A stretch of DNA of 64,000 bases. Origin: JBDTSW01 sp051004675 (GTDB lineage Bacteria; Actinomycetota; Thermoleophilia; Solirubrobacterales; 70-9). The stretch's first letter is position 1, and every line of letters begins with the position of its first letter. The stretch covers positions 45,822 through 109,821 of the forward strand of contig JBPCKC010000012.1 in NCBI GenBank assembly GCA_051004675.1, written 5' to 3'. The notes beneath the pieces are model-generated. The model made no database searches. It was not told where the DNA came from and was given only the letters and a program-made list of their open reading frames with translations. Of the stretch, positions 25,253-34,288 are shown one piece after another. The position numbers were made by a program, and so were the translations under genes.

Positions 25253-25924
25253 GTGAAGCAGCTCGCCGACGGCGTCTGGCATCTGAACACGCTCTTCCTC
25301 CCCAACGGGGTGAACGCCTTCCTGGCCGGCGACGTCCTGATCGACGCGGGCACGAGGCGTTCCGGCAAGGGCATCCTGCGCGACCTCGAAGGGCACCCCG
25401 TCGCTGCCCACGCCCTCACCCATGCGCATCCCGACCATCAGGGCGCCTCGCATGAGGTCTGCACCGCCCTGGGGATCCCGTATTGGGTGCCCGACGGCGA
25501 CGTCGAGCCGGCCGAGGACCCCAGCCTGATCGGCGAACGCCAGCCAGACCACTTTCTCGCCCGGTTCTTCGACCGCGTCTTCACGGGCCCCGGGCACAAG
25601 GTCGACCGGGTCCTTGTGGAGGGCGATGAGGTCGCGGGCTTCAAGGTCATCTCCGCCCCGGGGCACTCGGCCGGCCACGTCGTTTTCTGGCGTGCGTCGG
25701 ACGGTGTCCTCATCCTCGGTGACGTGCTCAACAACATGGACGTCGTCACCGGCATCCCCGGCCTGCGCCTCCCCAAGGACTTCCTCACGCCCGACCCCGA
25801 CCAAAACCGCCGCTCCGCCAAGAAGCTCGCGGCGCTCGAGCCCAAGCTCGTCCTCTTTGGCCACGGTGGCCCGCTGCGCGACACGAAGAAGTTCGTCGAC
25901 TTCCTGAACGCCCTCCCGGACTGA
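25253..25924 (+). CDS. MBL-fold metallo-hydrolase
   Basis: A 223-aa metallo-beta-lactamase-fold hydrolase. The zinc ligands are in HAHPDH (57-62), the His of SAPGHSAGHVVFW, the Asp of LILGDVL, and a terminal His in LFGHGGPL. Length and pattern fit the glyoxalase II-like/hydroxyacylglutathione hydrolase branch, not beta-lactamases. There is no signal peptide, so it is cytoplasmic. It is transcribed alone; the neighbours do not suggest a pathway. Confidence 0.88.
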   Translation: MKQLADGVWHLNTLFLPNGVNAFLAGDVLIDAGTRRSGKGILRDLEGHPVAAHALTHAHPDHQGASHEVCTALGIPYWVPDGDVEPAEDPSLIGERQPDHFLARFFDRVFTGPGHKVDRVLVEGDEVAGFKVISAPGHSAGHVVFWRASDGVLILGDVLNNMDVVTGIPGLRLPKDFLTPDPDQNRRSAKKLAALEPKLVLFGHGGPLRDTKKFVDFLNALPD

Positions 25925-26033
25925 AGCTCAGGCGACGGAGCGGACAGCCACCGGCACCCCGTGCCTGGGCGCCAGCGTGATGCCGCGGAGGACGACCGGG
26001 TCGGGCGCCGCCCCGACGCAGCGCCTACCGGAT

Positions 26034-26064
26034 GGAATCCGGCCCGACTGCCGGGCCGGATTCC
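26034..26064. terminator. Perfect 13-bp hairpin in convergent gap
   Basis: GGAATCCGGCCCG (26034-26046), loop ACTGC, CGGGCCGGATTCC (26052-26064). The 241-bp gap between the MBL gene and the convergent small gene also has a GTCGGG/CCCGAC stem (26000-26017). It shows no other coding sequence. No T-run follows on either strand; a bidirectional terminator is the likeliest role. Confidence 0.5.
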
Positions 26065-26165
26065 TCCCCGTGGCGGCGGGGCGAGGCTTGGGGCGCCGGT
26101 TGGGAGCTTGACCCTGCGGCGCTCGCTGCCGACTCGACCGCGCGCGTGGGCGGTCCCGGCTCGAT

Positions 26166-26387
26166 CTAGCCGCCGCCTATCGGACGCCGCAGGACGACCA
26201 GATCCGCCTCGGCCGGAAGCTCGCGAACGACCTCGGCGGTGTCGTCGGGGTGGATCAAGGACGCGACCATGCCGCGCTCCAACTCGGCCCTGAAGGCCGC
26301 GACCGCCGCCTCGTGGCCGCCGTCGGCCGAGGTCCACTCGCCCAGCGTCGTGTGCCCCGTCCGATCAAGCCGCACCAACCGTGCCAT
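26166..26387 (-). CDS. Small conserved-looking protein, 73 aa
   Basis: Unrecognised function. It begins MARLVRLDRTGHTTLGEW, has an amphipathic helix (HEAAVAAFRAELERG) and ends VRELPAEADLVVLRRPIGGG. GGAGGAGG lies 5 nt before the ATG at 26387, the best Shine-Dalgarno sequence in this region, which supports translation. The alternating hydrophobic strands and acidic turns suggest a compact soluble alpha/beta fold. It is convergent with the MBL gene and divergent from leuS. Confidence 0.75.
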   Translation of the reverse strand: MARLVRLDRTGHTTLGEWTSADGGHEAAVAAFRAELERGMVASLIHPDDTAEVVRELPAEADLVVLRRPIGGG

Positions 26388-26470
26388 CGCAACCTCCTCC
26401 GACGCTCCCGAAGCCAGTCTACGCCTGCAGGCGAGCATGCCCGTGTGGTCGCCGTCACCCGTCCCCGCCC

Positions 26471-26476
26471 TAAGAT
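26471..26476 (+). promoter_or_regulatory. -10 box of leuS
   Basis: TAAGAT ends 7 nt before GTG 26484; this spacing leaves no room for a T-box leader. Confidence 0.45.
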
Positions 26477-26483
26477 CGCGCCG

Positions 26484-28967
26484 GTGGAGCGCTACGACCC
26501 GCACGCGATCGAGCGCCGCTGGCAGGCGGTGTGGGAGTCCGAGAAGACCTGGGAGGTCGCCAACCCAGGCGAGCCCGGGTTCGTGGCCGAGGGGCCCAAG
26601 GACTACGTGCTCGAGATGCTTCCCTACCCCTCGGGCGAGCCCCACATCGGGCACCTGAATGTCTACTCCGTGGGCGACGCCATCGCTCACTTCCGCCGCC
26701 GCCAGGGGCGCCAGGTGATTCATCCGATGGGCTACGACGCCTTCGGCCTGCCCGCGGAGAACAACGCCATCAAGACCGGCGAGCACCCGCGGGTCGCCAC
26801 GCAGGCGTCAATCGAGGAATTCCGGCGCCAGTTCCGGACCTGGGGCGTCTCCCTGGACTGGTCGCGCGAGGTGGCAACCTGCGACCCCTCGTATTACCGC
26901 TGGACACAGTGGCTCTTCCTGCGCTTCTTCGAGCAGGGCCTGGCCTACCGCGAAGAGGCGCCCGTGCAGTGGTGCCCGGTGGACCAGACCGTCCTCGCCA
27001 ACGAGCAGGTCATCGACGGCAAGTGCGAGCGCTGCGGCTCGGAGGTCGTCTCCCGCAGGCTCGAGCAGTGGTGGTTCAAGATCACCGACTACGCGGATCG
27101 CCTGCTGGCCGACTTCGACCTCCTGGAGAGCTGGCCGGAGTACGTCGTGACGATGCAGCGCAATTGGATCGGCCGCTCGGAGGGCGCGGAGGTCGTGTTC
27201 CGCTGCGAAAAGCTCGACCTCGATTTCCCGGTCTTCACCACCCGTCCCGACACGCTGTTCGGCGCGACGTTCTTCGTCCTCGCGCCGGAGCACCCGGCGC
27301 TCGAGCGCCTCGTCGCGGAGACCGGGCAGGAGGTTGCCGTTCGCGAGTACATCGACGAGGCCGCACGCGCCTCCGCCGAGGACCGCGGGGCCGAGGACCG
27401 GCCGAAGACGGGCGTGCCGCTGGGCCGAACCGTCACCAATCCGGTGAACGGCGAGGAGATCCCGGTGTTCGTGGCCGACTACGTGCTGACGGACTACGGC
27501 ACCGGCGCTCTGATGGCGGTGCCGGCGCACGACGCCCGCGACCACGCGTTCGCGAAGGCCTTCGACCTCGAGATCCGGGAGGCGGTGGCCGGGGGCGAGG
27601 ACGTGCAAGCGGCGCCCTACCTCGGCGACGGGCCCCTGGTCAACTCGGGCCGCTTCGACGGCGCCGGCAACCGCGAGGCGTACGGCGACATCGTCGAGTG
27701 GCTGGACACCGAGGGCAGGGGATCGACAACCGTCAACTACCGGCTTCGCGACTGGCTGCTCTCCCGCCAGCGCTACTGGGGCTGCCCGATCCCGATCGTC
27801 CACTGCCGGGGATGCGGGCTCGTGCCCGTACCCGACGACCAGCTCCCGATCGAGCTGCCCGAGATCGAGGACTACACGCCGAAGGGCAAGAGCCCGCTGG
27901 CGTCGGTGCCGGAGTGGGTGGCGACCACCTGCCCCCGGTGCGGGGAGGAGGCCGAGCGCGACACCGACACCATGGACACCTTCGTCGATTCGTCCTGGTA
28001 CTACCTGCGTTACCTCGACCCGCAGAACGCCGAGGCCCCGTGGAGCCGCACCGCGGTGGACCACTGGATGCCGATCGACCAGTACATCGGCGGGGTCGAG
28101 CACGCGATCCTCCACCTGCTCTACTCGCGGTTCTTCTGCAAGGCGCTCACGGACATGGGACACCTGGACGTGGAGGAACCCTTCGTGAACCTCTTCGCCC
28201 AGGGGATGATCACCCGCGACGGCGCGAAGATGTCCAAGTCGAAGGGCAACACGGTCAACCCGCGCGAGTACGTGGAGCGCTACGGCGCGGACACCTGTCG
28301 CACCTACATCTGCTTCATCGGGCCGCCCGACCGGGAGGCCGACTGGACCGACCAGGGCCTGGAGGGCGTCCAGCGGTTTCTCTCCCGTCTCTGGCGCCTG
28401 AAGGAGGAGGTCGTCGAGCGCACGGACCAGGGCGCGGGCAAGCCAGACGCCGAAAGCGCGCGGGGAGACACACGCGAGCTGCTCGCGAAGGCCCACTGGG
28501 CCGTCGACAAGGTGACTCGCGACTTCACCGGGGGCTTCCAGCTCCACACGGCGATCGCGGCCGTGATGGAGCTGGTAAACGACGCCTACCGGCTGAAGGA
28601 CGGCCTCTATGGCTCGCCCGAGGGCGACGCCGCCGTGCGCTTCGCGACCGCCACCGCGGCCTCGCTGGTCTTTCCGTTCGCGCCCCACCTGGGAGCCGAG
28701 GTGTACGAGGCGATCGAGGGAACGCGGGTCTGGGAGCAGCCGTGGCCCGAGGCGGAGGCATCGCTTTTGGCCAGCGACACCTTCACCCTCGTCGTCCAGG
28801 TCAACGGCAAGCGGCGCGACCAGATCGAGGCGGCCGAGGGCGCCTCGGAGGAGGAGCTGCTGCGCCTCGCGCGCGAGTCCGAGGGAGTCAAGCGCCACCT
28901 CGACGGCGGCGAGATCGTGAAGGAGATCGTCGTCCCGGGCAAGCTCGTGAACCTGGTCGTGCGGTAG
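26484..28967 (+). CDS. leuS: Leucyl-tRNA synthetase
   Basis: Charges tRNA-Leu with leucine. The 827-aa class Ia enzyme has HIGH at 54-57 (PSGEPHIGHLNVY), the CP1 editing domain with TTRPDTLFGATFF and a GTGALMAVPAHDARDH segment, Zn-binding Cys pairs (CERCGSE, CPRCGEE), KMSKS at 582-586, an anticodon-binding region and the C-terminal domain VQVNGKRRDQI. GTG 26484 gives the canonical short N-terminus MERYDPHAIERRWQ; earlier in-frame starts would add unrelated sequence. Confidence 0.97.
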   Translation: MERYDPHAIERRWQAVWESEKTWEVANPGEPGFVAEGPKDYVLEMLPYPSGEPHIGHLNVYSVGDAIAHFRRRQGRQVIHPMGYDAFGLPAENNAIKTGEHPRVATQASIEEFRRQFRTWGVSLDWSREVATCDPSYYRWTQWLFLRFFEQGLAYREEAPVQWCPVDQTVLANEQVIDGKCERCGSEVVSRRLEQWWFKITDYADRLLADFDLLESWPEYVVTMQRNWIGRSEGAEVVFRCEKLDLDFPVFTTRPDTLFGATFFVLAPEHPALERLVAETGQEVAVREYIDEAARASAEDRGAEDRPKTGVPLGRTVTNPVNGEEIPVFVADYVLTDYGTGALMAVPAHDARDHAFAKAFDLEIREAVAGGEDVQAAPYLGDGPLVNSGRFDGAGNREAYGDIVEWLDTEGRGSTTVNYRLRDWLLSRQRYWGCPIPIVHCRGCGLVPVPDDQLPIELPEIEDYTPKGKSPLASVPEWVATTCPRCGEEAERDTDTMDTFVDSSWYYLRYLDPQNAEAPWSRTAVDHWMPIDQYIGGVEHAILHLLYSRFFCKALTDMGHLDVEEPFVNLFAQGMITRDGAKMSKSKGNTVNPREYVERYGADTCRTYICFIGPPDREADWTDQGLEGVQRFLSRLWRLKEEVVERTDQGAGKPDAESARGDTRELLAKAHWAVDKVTRDFTGGFQLHTAIAAVMELVNDAYRLKDGLYGSPEGDAAVRFATATAASLVFPFAPHLGAEVYEAIEGTRVWEQPWPEAEASLLASDTFTLVVQVNGKRRDQIEAAEGASEEELLRLARESEGVKRHLDGGEIVKEIVVPGKLVNLVVR

Positions 28968-29043
28968 CGGGAGAGAGGTTTGCCCGCTGCGCCGGGGCCG
29001 GAGGCGGGGGCGGCCTGGGCCACACGGATCCGCACCGGTCTGC

Positions 29044-29049
29044 TAGAAA
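29044..29049 (+). promoter_or_regulatory. -10 box of the cupin gene
   Basis: TAGAAA ends 7 nt before GTG 29057. Confidence 0.35.
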
Positions 29050-29056
29050 GCGCGGC

Positions 29057-29458
29057 GTGCTGGTCAGGCGCTTTGACGAGGCGGCCGTCGCGGACGTGCA
29101 CCGTCTCCGCTCGCACCTCCTGATGGATGCGGGGGACCTCGGCTCTCGCCATTGCTCGGTGAACTGGCTGGAGGTGCCGGCGGGCGCCTCTGAGGATCTG
29201 CGTTCCCACGAGGAGGCGGAGCAGGTCTACGTCGTGGTGAAGGGAACCGGCACGATGTCGGCGACCGGCGACACCCAGAGCCTGGGCGAGGGCGACCTCG
29301 TGCTGATCCCCCCGGCTACCGACCACTCCGTAGCCAACGAGGGCGACGCGGTGCTGGCGCTGGTCTCGGTCCAGTCACCGGCGGTCTCGGCCGACGAGCT
29401 CTACAGCCGCCGCCTGGCCACCCAGGCCGCCGGTTACGACGACGAGAACTACGAGTAG
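29057..29458 (+). CDS. Cupin-domain protein
   Basis: A 133-aa single-domain cupin. The barrel motifs are present: HEEAEQVYVVVKGTGTM (motif 1, with one His and the Glu of the metal site) and LGEGDLVLIPPATDHSVANEG (motif 2, with the terminal His). Such proteins bind a divalent metal or a small ligand and may be enzymes or sensors. GTG 29057 is set by the -10 spacing; the ORF is open much further upstream as a leuS shadow. No operon partner is evident. Confidence 0.85.
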   Translation: MLVRRFDEAAVADVHRLRSHLLMDAGDLGSRHCSVNWLEVPAGASEDLRSHEEAEQVYVVVKGTGTMSATGDTQSLGEGDLVLIPPATDHSVANEGDAVLALVSVQSPAVSADELYSRRLATQAAGYDDENYE

Positions 29459-29583
29459 CCGGCTCCCGTCGCGGTGCCCGCGGCGCGAGCGTCCGAGGGC
29501 AGGTGGCGTGCCGGCGCTGATTCGGCGCTGATTCGGCGGGGTCTGCGCGCCATCCGTGCGCCGGGCTCGGCCACGCTCGGGCG

Positions 29584-30195
29584 ATGGCCGGCCTCAGCCG
29601 ACTTCAGCTCCTCGTGTACGCCGCGGTGGCGGTCGCGGTGCTGCTCATCGGCGCCAGGTGGATTCGCGAGTCCGACCCCGAGGGCGCGGATTCCCGTGGC
29701 GTCGCCTACACGGCGGAGGCCGCCGGGGAGGACGGTGAAGAGGAGGAGGAGGAGGGCACGTTCGCCGTCTCCGCGGACGGGGAGGACGTGGTCGTCCACG
29801 TCGCGGGGGCGGTTCGCGATCCGGGCGTCTACCGGCTTCCGGAGGGATCGCGGGTAACCGACGCCGTCGAGCGCGCGGGCGGGACTGGCCCGGGCGCCGC
29901 CGCCGACTCGGTCAACCTGGCGGCTCGTCTGGCGGATGGCCAGCAGATCGTGATCCCCCAGGCTGGTCCTGGCGGCGCCGCGTCCGCGAGCGCGCCCGCC
30001 GATGGTCCCATCAGCCTTGGGACCGCGACGCTCGAGCAGCTCGACACCATCGACGGGATCGGCCCCGTGACGGCGCAGAGCATCCTCGATTATCGCGACG
30101 AGCAGGGTGGGCTGGGGTCGGTCGATGAGCTCGACCAGGTGAGCGGGATCGGGCCTGCGACGATGGAGGCGCTGCGCGGCCGCCTGCAGCCGTGA
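29584..30195 (+). CDS. comEA: Competence protein ComEA (DNA receptor)
   Basis: ComEA binds double-stranded DNA at the cell surface for uptake. The 203-aa protein has one membrane anchor (about residues 9-23), an acidic linker with a Glu run (about 50-57), an SLBB domain (VVVHVAGAVRDPGVYRLPEG to ADGQQIVIP) and a C-terminal helix-hairpin-helix pair (ATLEQLDTIDGIGPVTAQSI, ELDQVSGIGPATMEALRG). A degenerate CACGCT sits 6 nt before the ATG. It overlaps comEC by 4 nt. No comEB or type IV pilus genes are in the window. Confidence 0.95.
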   Translation: MAGLSRLQLLVYAAVAVAVLLIGARWIRESDPEGADSRGVAYTAEAAGEDGEEEEEEGTFAVSADGEDVVVHVAGAVRDPGVYRLPEGSRVTDAVERAGGTGPGAAADSVNLAARLADGQQIVIPQAGPGGAASASAPADGPISLGTATLEQLDTIDGIGPVTAQSILDYRDEQGGLGSVDELDQVSGIGPATMEALRGRLQP

Positions 30196-32474
30196 GGGGG
30201 GCCGGCCTCGGGCCGCGCCTCGTCGTACTCGGGGGCATCGTGGCGGGGCTCGGTCTCGCCCCGTTCGTCCCCGGCCCACCGCCAGGGATCGCCCTGATCC
30301 TCGTCCTCGCGCCGGCGGCCTGCCTGTGGGGTGTGGCTCGCACGGCGGCGCGCGTGGCCGCGCTCACGATCGTCGCGGCGGCGGGTGGGCTGTGGCTCGG
30401 GTGCGCCCGCGTCGCGGCCATCGACGCGGGTGCTCTCGCGGTCCCGGACGGCTCACAGATGATGGTGCGCGGCATCGTCGAGGCGGTCCCGCGGCGCGAC
30501 GACGGCGTCGTGCGCGTCCGGGTCGACAGCGAGGACGGCCGCCTGATGGTGGAAGCCCACGAGCCGGTCGGCGGGTTACCGGTTGGGCACGAGGTCGAGG
30601 CGACAGGGACGATCCGGCCGCCCGTCGACTGGGAGGGGGGCTACTTCGAGCGCCTGGGGATCGCGCGCGTGCTCGCGGCCGACCGGATCGAGGTGACGGG
30701 CGCGAGGCGGGGCGGCCTGCCGTACCTCACCGACCGCCTCCGCGAGCGGGCCGAGGCCGCGCTGGGCCGCGGGACGCCCGAGGCGCAGGCAGCGCTGCTG
30801 CGTGGGTTCGTGCTGGGCCAGGACGACCGCATCGACCCCGCGACGGTCGAGGACTACCAGCGATCGGGCCTCGCCCACCTACTTGCCGTCTCGGGACAGA
30901 ACGTCATCCTGCTCGCGCTGCTGGCGGCGCCCCTGCTCGCCCTTTTCGGCCTCGCGCTGCGGGCCCGCCTCGCCGGCATCCTCGTTCTGATCGCCCTCTA
31001 CGTGCCGATGGCGGGCGCCGGCGCCTCGATCCAGAGGGCGGGCGTCATGGGCGCCGCCGGCGTCGTCGCCACTCTCGCGAGCCGGCCGGCCTCGCGTTGG
31101 TACGCGCTGCTCCTCGCCGCAGCGGTGACGCTCGGGCTCAACCCCCGCGCCAGCGGCGACGTGGGCTGGCAGCTCAGCTTCGCCGCGGTCATCGGGATCG
31201 CGCTGTGGGCGGCTCCGCTGCGGCGGGGGCTCGGCGGCGGGCGGGGGCTGCGCGGGGCGCTGGTGGAGGGCGCCGCGGTGACCATCGCCGCGACGCTCGC
31301 CACGGCGCCGCTGATGGCGCACCACTTCGAGCGCCTGTCGGTCGCGGCCCTCGCGGCCAACCTGCTCGCGCTTCCAGCGATCGCCCCGGTGATGTGGCTT
31401 GGCATGCTGGCCGCGGCGGCGGGCCAGCTCCCGTGGATGCCGGTCGAGCCGATCACCGCGCTCGCGGGGCTCTTCGCCGCCTACATCAGCCAGGTCGCGG
31501 CGTGGATGGCGGCGCCGGGGTGGGCGCAGACCGAGATCTCGGCGCCGGGCGTCCACGAGCTGGCGGGCGTATACGCCGCACTCGCAGTGGCGGGGTGGGC
31601 GCTGGCCCGCCGGGGCGGCCGGCTGCGCGCGCTGCGGTTGCGGCTGCCGGTGCGCCCGCGCGCGCTGGCCGCCGCGCTCATCCTCCTCGCTCTGGCGGGC
31701 GCCGTGCGGCTCGCCCAGGCCGGCGACCCCGCGCGCGAGCCCGGTCTGGTCGTGCGATTCCTCGATGTCGGGCAGGGTGACGCGATTCTGCTGGCGCCGC
31801 GAGGGGCGGAGCCGATTCTCGTGGACGCCGGGCCCCCAGGCCGTCTGGCGGCGGACCGCCTCGTGGAGCTGGGCGTCGAGCGGCTCGCCGCCGTCGTCGT
31901 GACGCACCCCGACGCGGACCACGCCGGCGGGCTGGGGCCTGTGCTCGACGTCGCCGACGCCGAAGCCGTCGTCACGGGGATGCCGGACCCGGCCACGGCC
32001 GCGCTCGTTCGCGCCGGCGACGCCCGCGTGGTGCGGACGGAGCAGGGCGGCGCGATCGCCTCGGGACCACTACGGCTGCAGGTGCTCTGGCCGCCGTCCG
32101 GGCTCACGGACCCGGCGCCGGGGGCGGAGACGAACAGCCTCTCGGTGGTGGTGCTCGCGCGCTGGCGCGATCTCGCGGTGCTGCTCACCGGTGACGCCGA
32201 GGCGGAGGCCATCAGCTTGGACCCGGGGCCGGTGGACGTGCTGAAGCTGGCCCACCACGGCTCCGAGGACGCCGGGCTTGGCTCGTTGCTCACGCGCGCT
32301 GGGCCGCGACTGGCGGTGGCCTCGGTCGGGGCTGGCAACCCCTTCGGTCACCCCGCTCCCGGGACGCTCGGCGCCCTTCGCGAGCACGACGTCCCCGTGC
32401 TTCGCACGGACACGAGCGGCGAGATCGTGATCGAGTCGACGGGCGGAGGCTGGCGCGTCCACTCCGGCGAATAG
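30192..32474 (+). CDS. comEC: ComEC/Rec2 DNA translocation channel
   Basis: ComEC conducts single-stranded DNA across the membrane. The 760-aa polytopic protein has N-terminal helices, an OB-like external segment (about 90-170), the Competence domain (LLRGFVLGQDDRIDPATVED, YQRSGLAHLLAVSGQNV) and a C-terminal MBL domain (about 520-760) with DVGQGDAILL, THPDADHAGG and LAHHGSEDAG. The MBL domain retains its metal His/Asp residues, so it may act as the nuclease that degrades the non-imported strand. The GTG start is in a GTGA overlap with comEA. Confidence 0.95.
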   Translation: MRGAGLGPRLVVLGGIVAGLGLAPFVPGPPPGIALILVLAPAACLWGVARTAARVAALTIVAAAGGLWLGCARVAAIDAGALAVPDGSQMMVRGIVEAVPRRDDGVVRVRVDSEDGRLMVEAHEPVGGLPVGHEVEATGTIRPPVDWEGGYFERLGIARVLAADRIEVTGARRGGLPYLTDRLRERAEAALGRGTPEAQAALLRGFVLGQDDRIDPATVEDYQRSGLAHLLAVSGQNVILLALLAAPLLALFGLALRARLAGILVLIALYVPMAGAGASIQRAGVMGAAGVVATLASRPASRWYALLLAAAVTLGLNPRASGDVGWQLSFAAVIGIALWAAPLRRGLGGGRGLRGALVEGAAVTIAATLATAPLMAHHFERLSVAALAANLLALPAIAPVMWLGMLAAAAGQLPWMPVEPITALAGLFAAYISQVAAWMAAPGWAQTEISAPGVHELAGVYAALAVAGWALARRGGRLRALRLRLPVRPRALAAALILLALAGAVRLAQAGDPAREPGLVVRFLDVGQGDAILLAPRGAEPILVDAGPPGRLAADRLVELGVERLAAVVVTHPDADHAGGLGPVLDVADAEAVVTGMPDPATAALVRAGDARVVRTEQGGAIASGPLRLQVLWPPSGLTDPAPGAETNSLSVVVLARWRDLAVLLTGDAEAEAISLDPGPVDVLKLAHHGSEDAGLGSLLTRAGPRLAVASVGAGNPFGHPAPGTLGALREHDVPVLRTDTSGEIVIESTGGGWRVHSGE

Positions 32475-32484
32475 CACCGGGCTC

Positions 32485-32943
32485 ATGAACGACCAGCCGA
32501 CCGAGCCGCCACAGCCACCGCCCGCCCAACCGCCACAGCAGCCTGGCGCGGCCCAGCCGCCTGCGCAGCCGGTCGCAGGGCAGCCCGCGCCAGGGCAGGC
32601 GCGCCCTCAGCAGGCCGGCGCCCCGATGCGCCTGCTGGTGATCATCCTGTCGGTGCTGCTCGGTTTCGGGGGAGCCGTCATGGTGATCGTCGGCCTGGAG
32701 GTGAACGACCTCGCGTCCTGCGACGACCTCGCGGGGGTCGTCGCCAGCGGCGAGTCCGAGTGCTTCGACGGCTCCGGGGGCATCAAGCCCGTCGTCGTCG
32801 GCATCTCGATCGCGAGCGGGGTGCTCGCCGCGATCGGCCTCGTCGTCGGGCTGTTCTTCGCCGTGACCGGCACCCGCGGACGGCTCTTTGCACAGGTTGC
32901 GGTAGCCGCTGCGGTCCTCGCCGCGGTCGCCCTGATCCTCTAG
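32485..32943 (+). CDS. Proline-rich small membrane protein
   Basis: Not recognised. 152 aa: residues 1-47 are a Pro/Gln/Ala-rich cytoplasmic tail (PPQPPPAQPPQQPG), followed by a helix at 49-69, a short external loop with two Cys residues (SCDDL, SECFDG) that could form a disulphide, and two more helices (about 93-118 and 127-150). TAGCAC, overlapping the comEC stop, lies 7 nt before the ATG. It may simply be co-transcribed with comEC; a competence role is not shown. Confidence 0.7.
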   Translation: MNDQPTEPPQPPPAQPPQQPGAAQPPAQPVAGQPAPGQARPQQAGAPMRLLVIILSVLLGFGGAVMVIVGLEVNDLASCDDLAGVVASGESECFDGSGGIKPVVVGISIASGVLAAIGLVVGLFFAVTGTRGRLFAQVAVAAAVLAAVALIL

Positions 32944-32966
32944 CCGGAGGCGCCCGGCGGCGCGAA

Positions 32967-32972
32967 TAGACT
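32967..32972 (+). promoter_or_regulatory. -10 box of holA
   Basis: TAGACT ends 8 nt before GTG 32981. Confidence 0.45.
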
Positions 32973-32980
32973 CGGTCGGC

Positions 32981-33967
32981 GTGGCCTCAGACCAGCTCAA
33001 ATCCGCGTACCTCGTCGCGGGCACCGACACCGGGAAGATCGACGAGGTCGTCGCCCGGCTTCGGTCCCGCGCGGGCGCGGAGGGGGGGCTGGAGACGTTC
33101 GAAGCGCAGTCCACCGGGGGCCCGGACGCCGCGGCCCTTCTGGCCGCGCTGCCCGCCATGACGCTGATCGCCGGCAGGCGCTTCCTGCTGGCCGACGGCG
33201 TCGAGCGCTGGACGGCGAAGCAGGCAACCCCCGTTGCCGAGGCGCTGACCGCGCTCCCGCCTGATGTGACCGTGGTGCTCGTCGCGCGCGAGGAGCCGCC
33301 CAAGGTCCGCGCCCCGAAGGCGCTGGCCGCGGGCGTCGAGAAGGCCGGGGGAGACGTCCTCGAGTTCGCGGCGCCGAAGGCGCGCCAGCTCCCTGCCTGG
33401 CTCGACGCCGAGGCCAGGCGGCGGGGCATCGCGATCGATCACGATGCCGCGCAGCTCCTCGTCGAGCGGATGGGGGAGAGCACGGTGCGGCTCGGCAGCG
33501 AGCTGGACCGGCTGGCTACCTGGGCGGGTGACGGTGGAGTCGTGGAGCGCGAGGACCTCGAGGCGATGATCGCCGATACCTCGGAGGAGGTCGCCTGGGC
33601 CCTGACCGACGCCCTGCTGGACCGCAGCGCAGCGGGCGCGGTGGCGGCGGCCGAGCGCCTGACCGGTCAGGGCGAGGCCGTGACCCCGCTGATCTACGCC
33701 GCCGCCAAGCGGCTGCGGGAGGCCCACCGGGCGCTGGCTGCGCTCGACGAGGGCCGCTCGCCCAAGGAGGTCGAGTCGTCCCTCGGGATGCACCCGTACG
33801 CGGCGAAGATGCTCGTCCAGCGGGTCAGGGGGGGAAACCGCGACGAGATCGCCGCCGCCACGTGCGCCGTGGCCGACCTCGAGTGGTGGACGAGGGGCGG
33901 GTCCGACTATCCCGAAGAGGTGGCGCTGACGCTGGCCATGCGCCGCGCGGCCGGTGCCCGGAACTGA
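32981..33967 (+). CDS. holA: DNA polymerase III subunit delta
   Basis: The delta subunit opens the beta clamp within the clamp loader. The 328-aa protein has the HolA layout: a degenerate AAA-like N-terminal domain (SAYLVAGTDTGKIDEVVARL, ALPAMTLIAGRRFLLADGVE), a lid domain (ERMGESTVRLGSELDRLATW) and a helical C-terminal collar (AAKRLREAHRALAAL, HPYAAKMLVQR). GTG 32981 is the first start after the previous gene. It is convergent with rpsT 6 bp away, a common pairing. Confidence 0.92.
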   Translation: MASDQLKSAYLVAGTDTGKIDEVVARLRSRAGAEGGLETFEAQSTGGPDAAALLAALPAMTLIAGRRFLLADGVERWTAKQATPVAEALTALPPDVTVVLVAREEPPKVRAPKALAAGVEKAGGDVLEFAAPKARQLPAWLDAEARRRGIAIDHDAAQLLVERMGESTVRLGSELDRLATWAGDGGVVEREDLEAMIADTSEEVAWALTDALLDRSAAGAVAAAERLTGQGEAVTPLIYAAAKRLREAHRALAALDEGRSPKEVESSLGMHPYAAKMLVQRVRGGNRDEIAAATCAVADLEWWTRGGSDYPEEVALTLAMRRAAGARN

Positions 33968-33973
33968 GCGCCG

Positions 33974-34234
33974 CTACGCGCCGGCGCTGAGTCGCGCGGC
34001 GCGCGACTTCTTGCGAGCGCCGTTGTTGGCGTGCAGCGCGCCCGACTGCACGGCCTTGTCCACGCGGGAGACGAGCGCGCGGTGCTCGGCCTCGACCGCC
34101 GCGGCATCGCCGTCGGCCGCCGCCTGCTCGAGCCGCTTGAAGTGGGTGCGAACGGCGCTGGTCACGCGCCGGTTCTCGACCCGCTCACGCTCGGTGCGCG
34201 CGTTCCGCTTCTTCTGGGAGGCGATGTTGGCCAT
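33974..34234 (-). CDS. rpsT: Ribosomal protein S20
   Basis: A small-subunit 16S-binding protein. The 86-aa product is highly basic: MANIASQKKRNARTERER at the start, VRTHFKRLEQA, and the C-terminal LHANNGARKKSRAARL. ATG 34234 gives the canonical N-terminus. A reverse-strand TACACT lies 13 nt before the start, in the region shared with murJ. Confidence 0.97.
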   Translation of the reverse strand: MANIASQKKRNARTERERVENRRVTSAVRTHFKRLEQAAADGDAAAVEAEHRALVSRVDKAVQSGALHANNGARKKSRAARLSAGA

Positions 34235-34288
34235 GAATCGACGGCGCAGTGTAGCGGTGGGGCCCGGACCGGCGGGAGGCTGCACCTG

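Noticed and set aside
26388..26483. T-box riboswitch for leuS
   Set aside because: The -10 box lies 7 nt from the start and the gap is under 100 bp, so no leader exists.
29512..29540. Tandem GGCGCTGATTC pair before comEA
   Set aside because: Only two 11-bp units and no symmetry; insufficient to call an operator.
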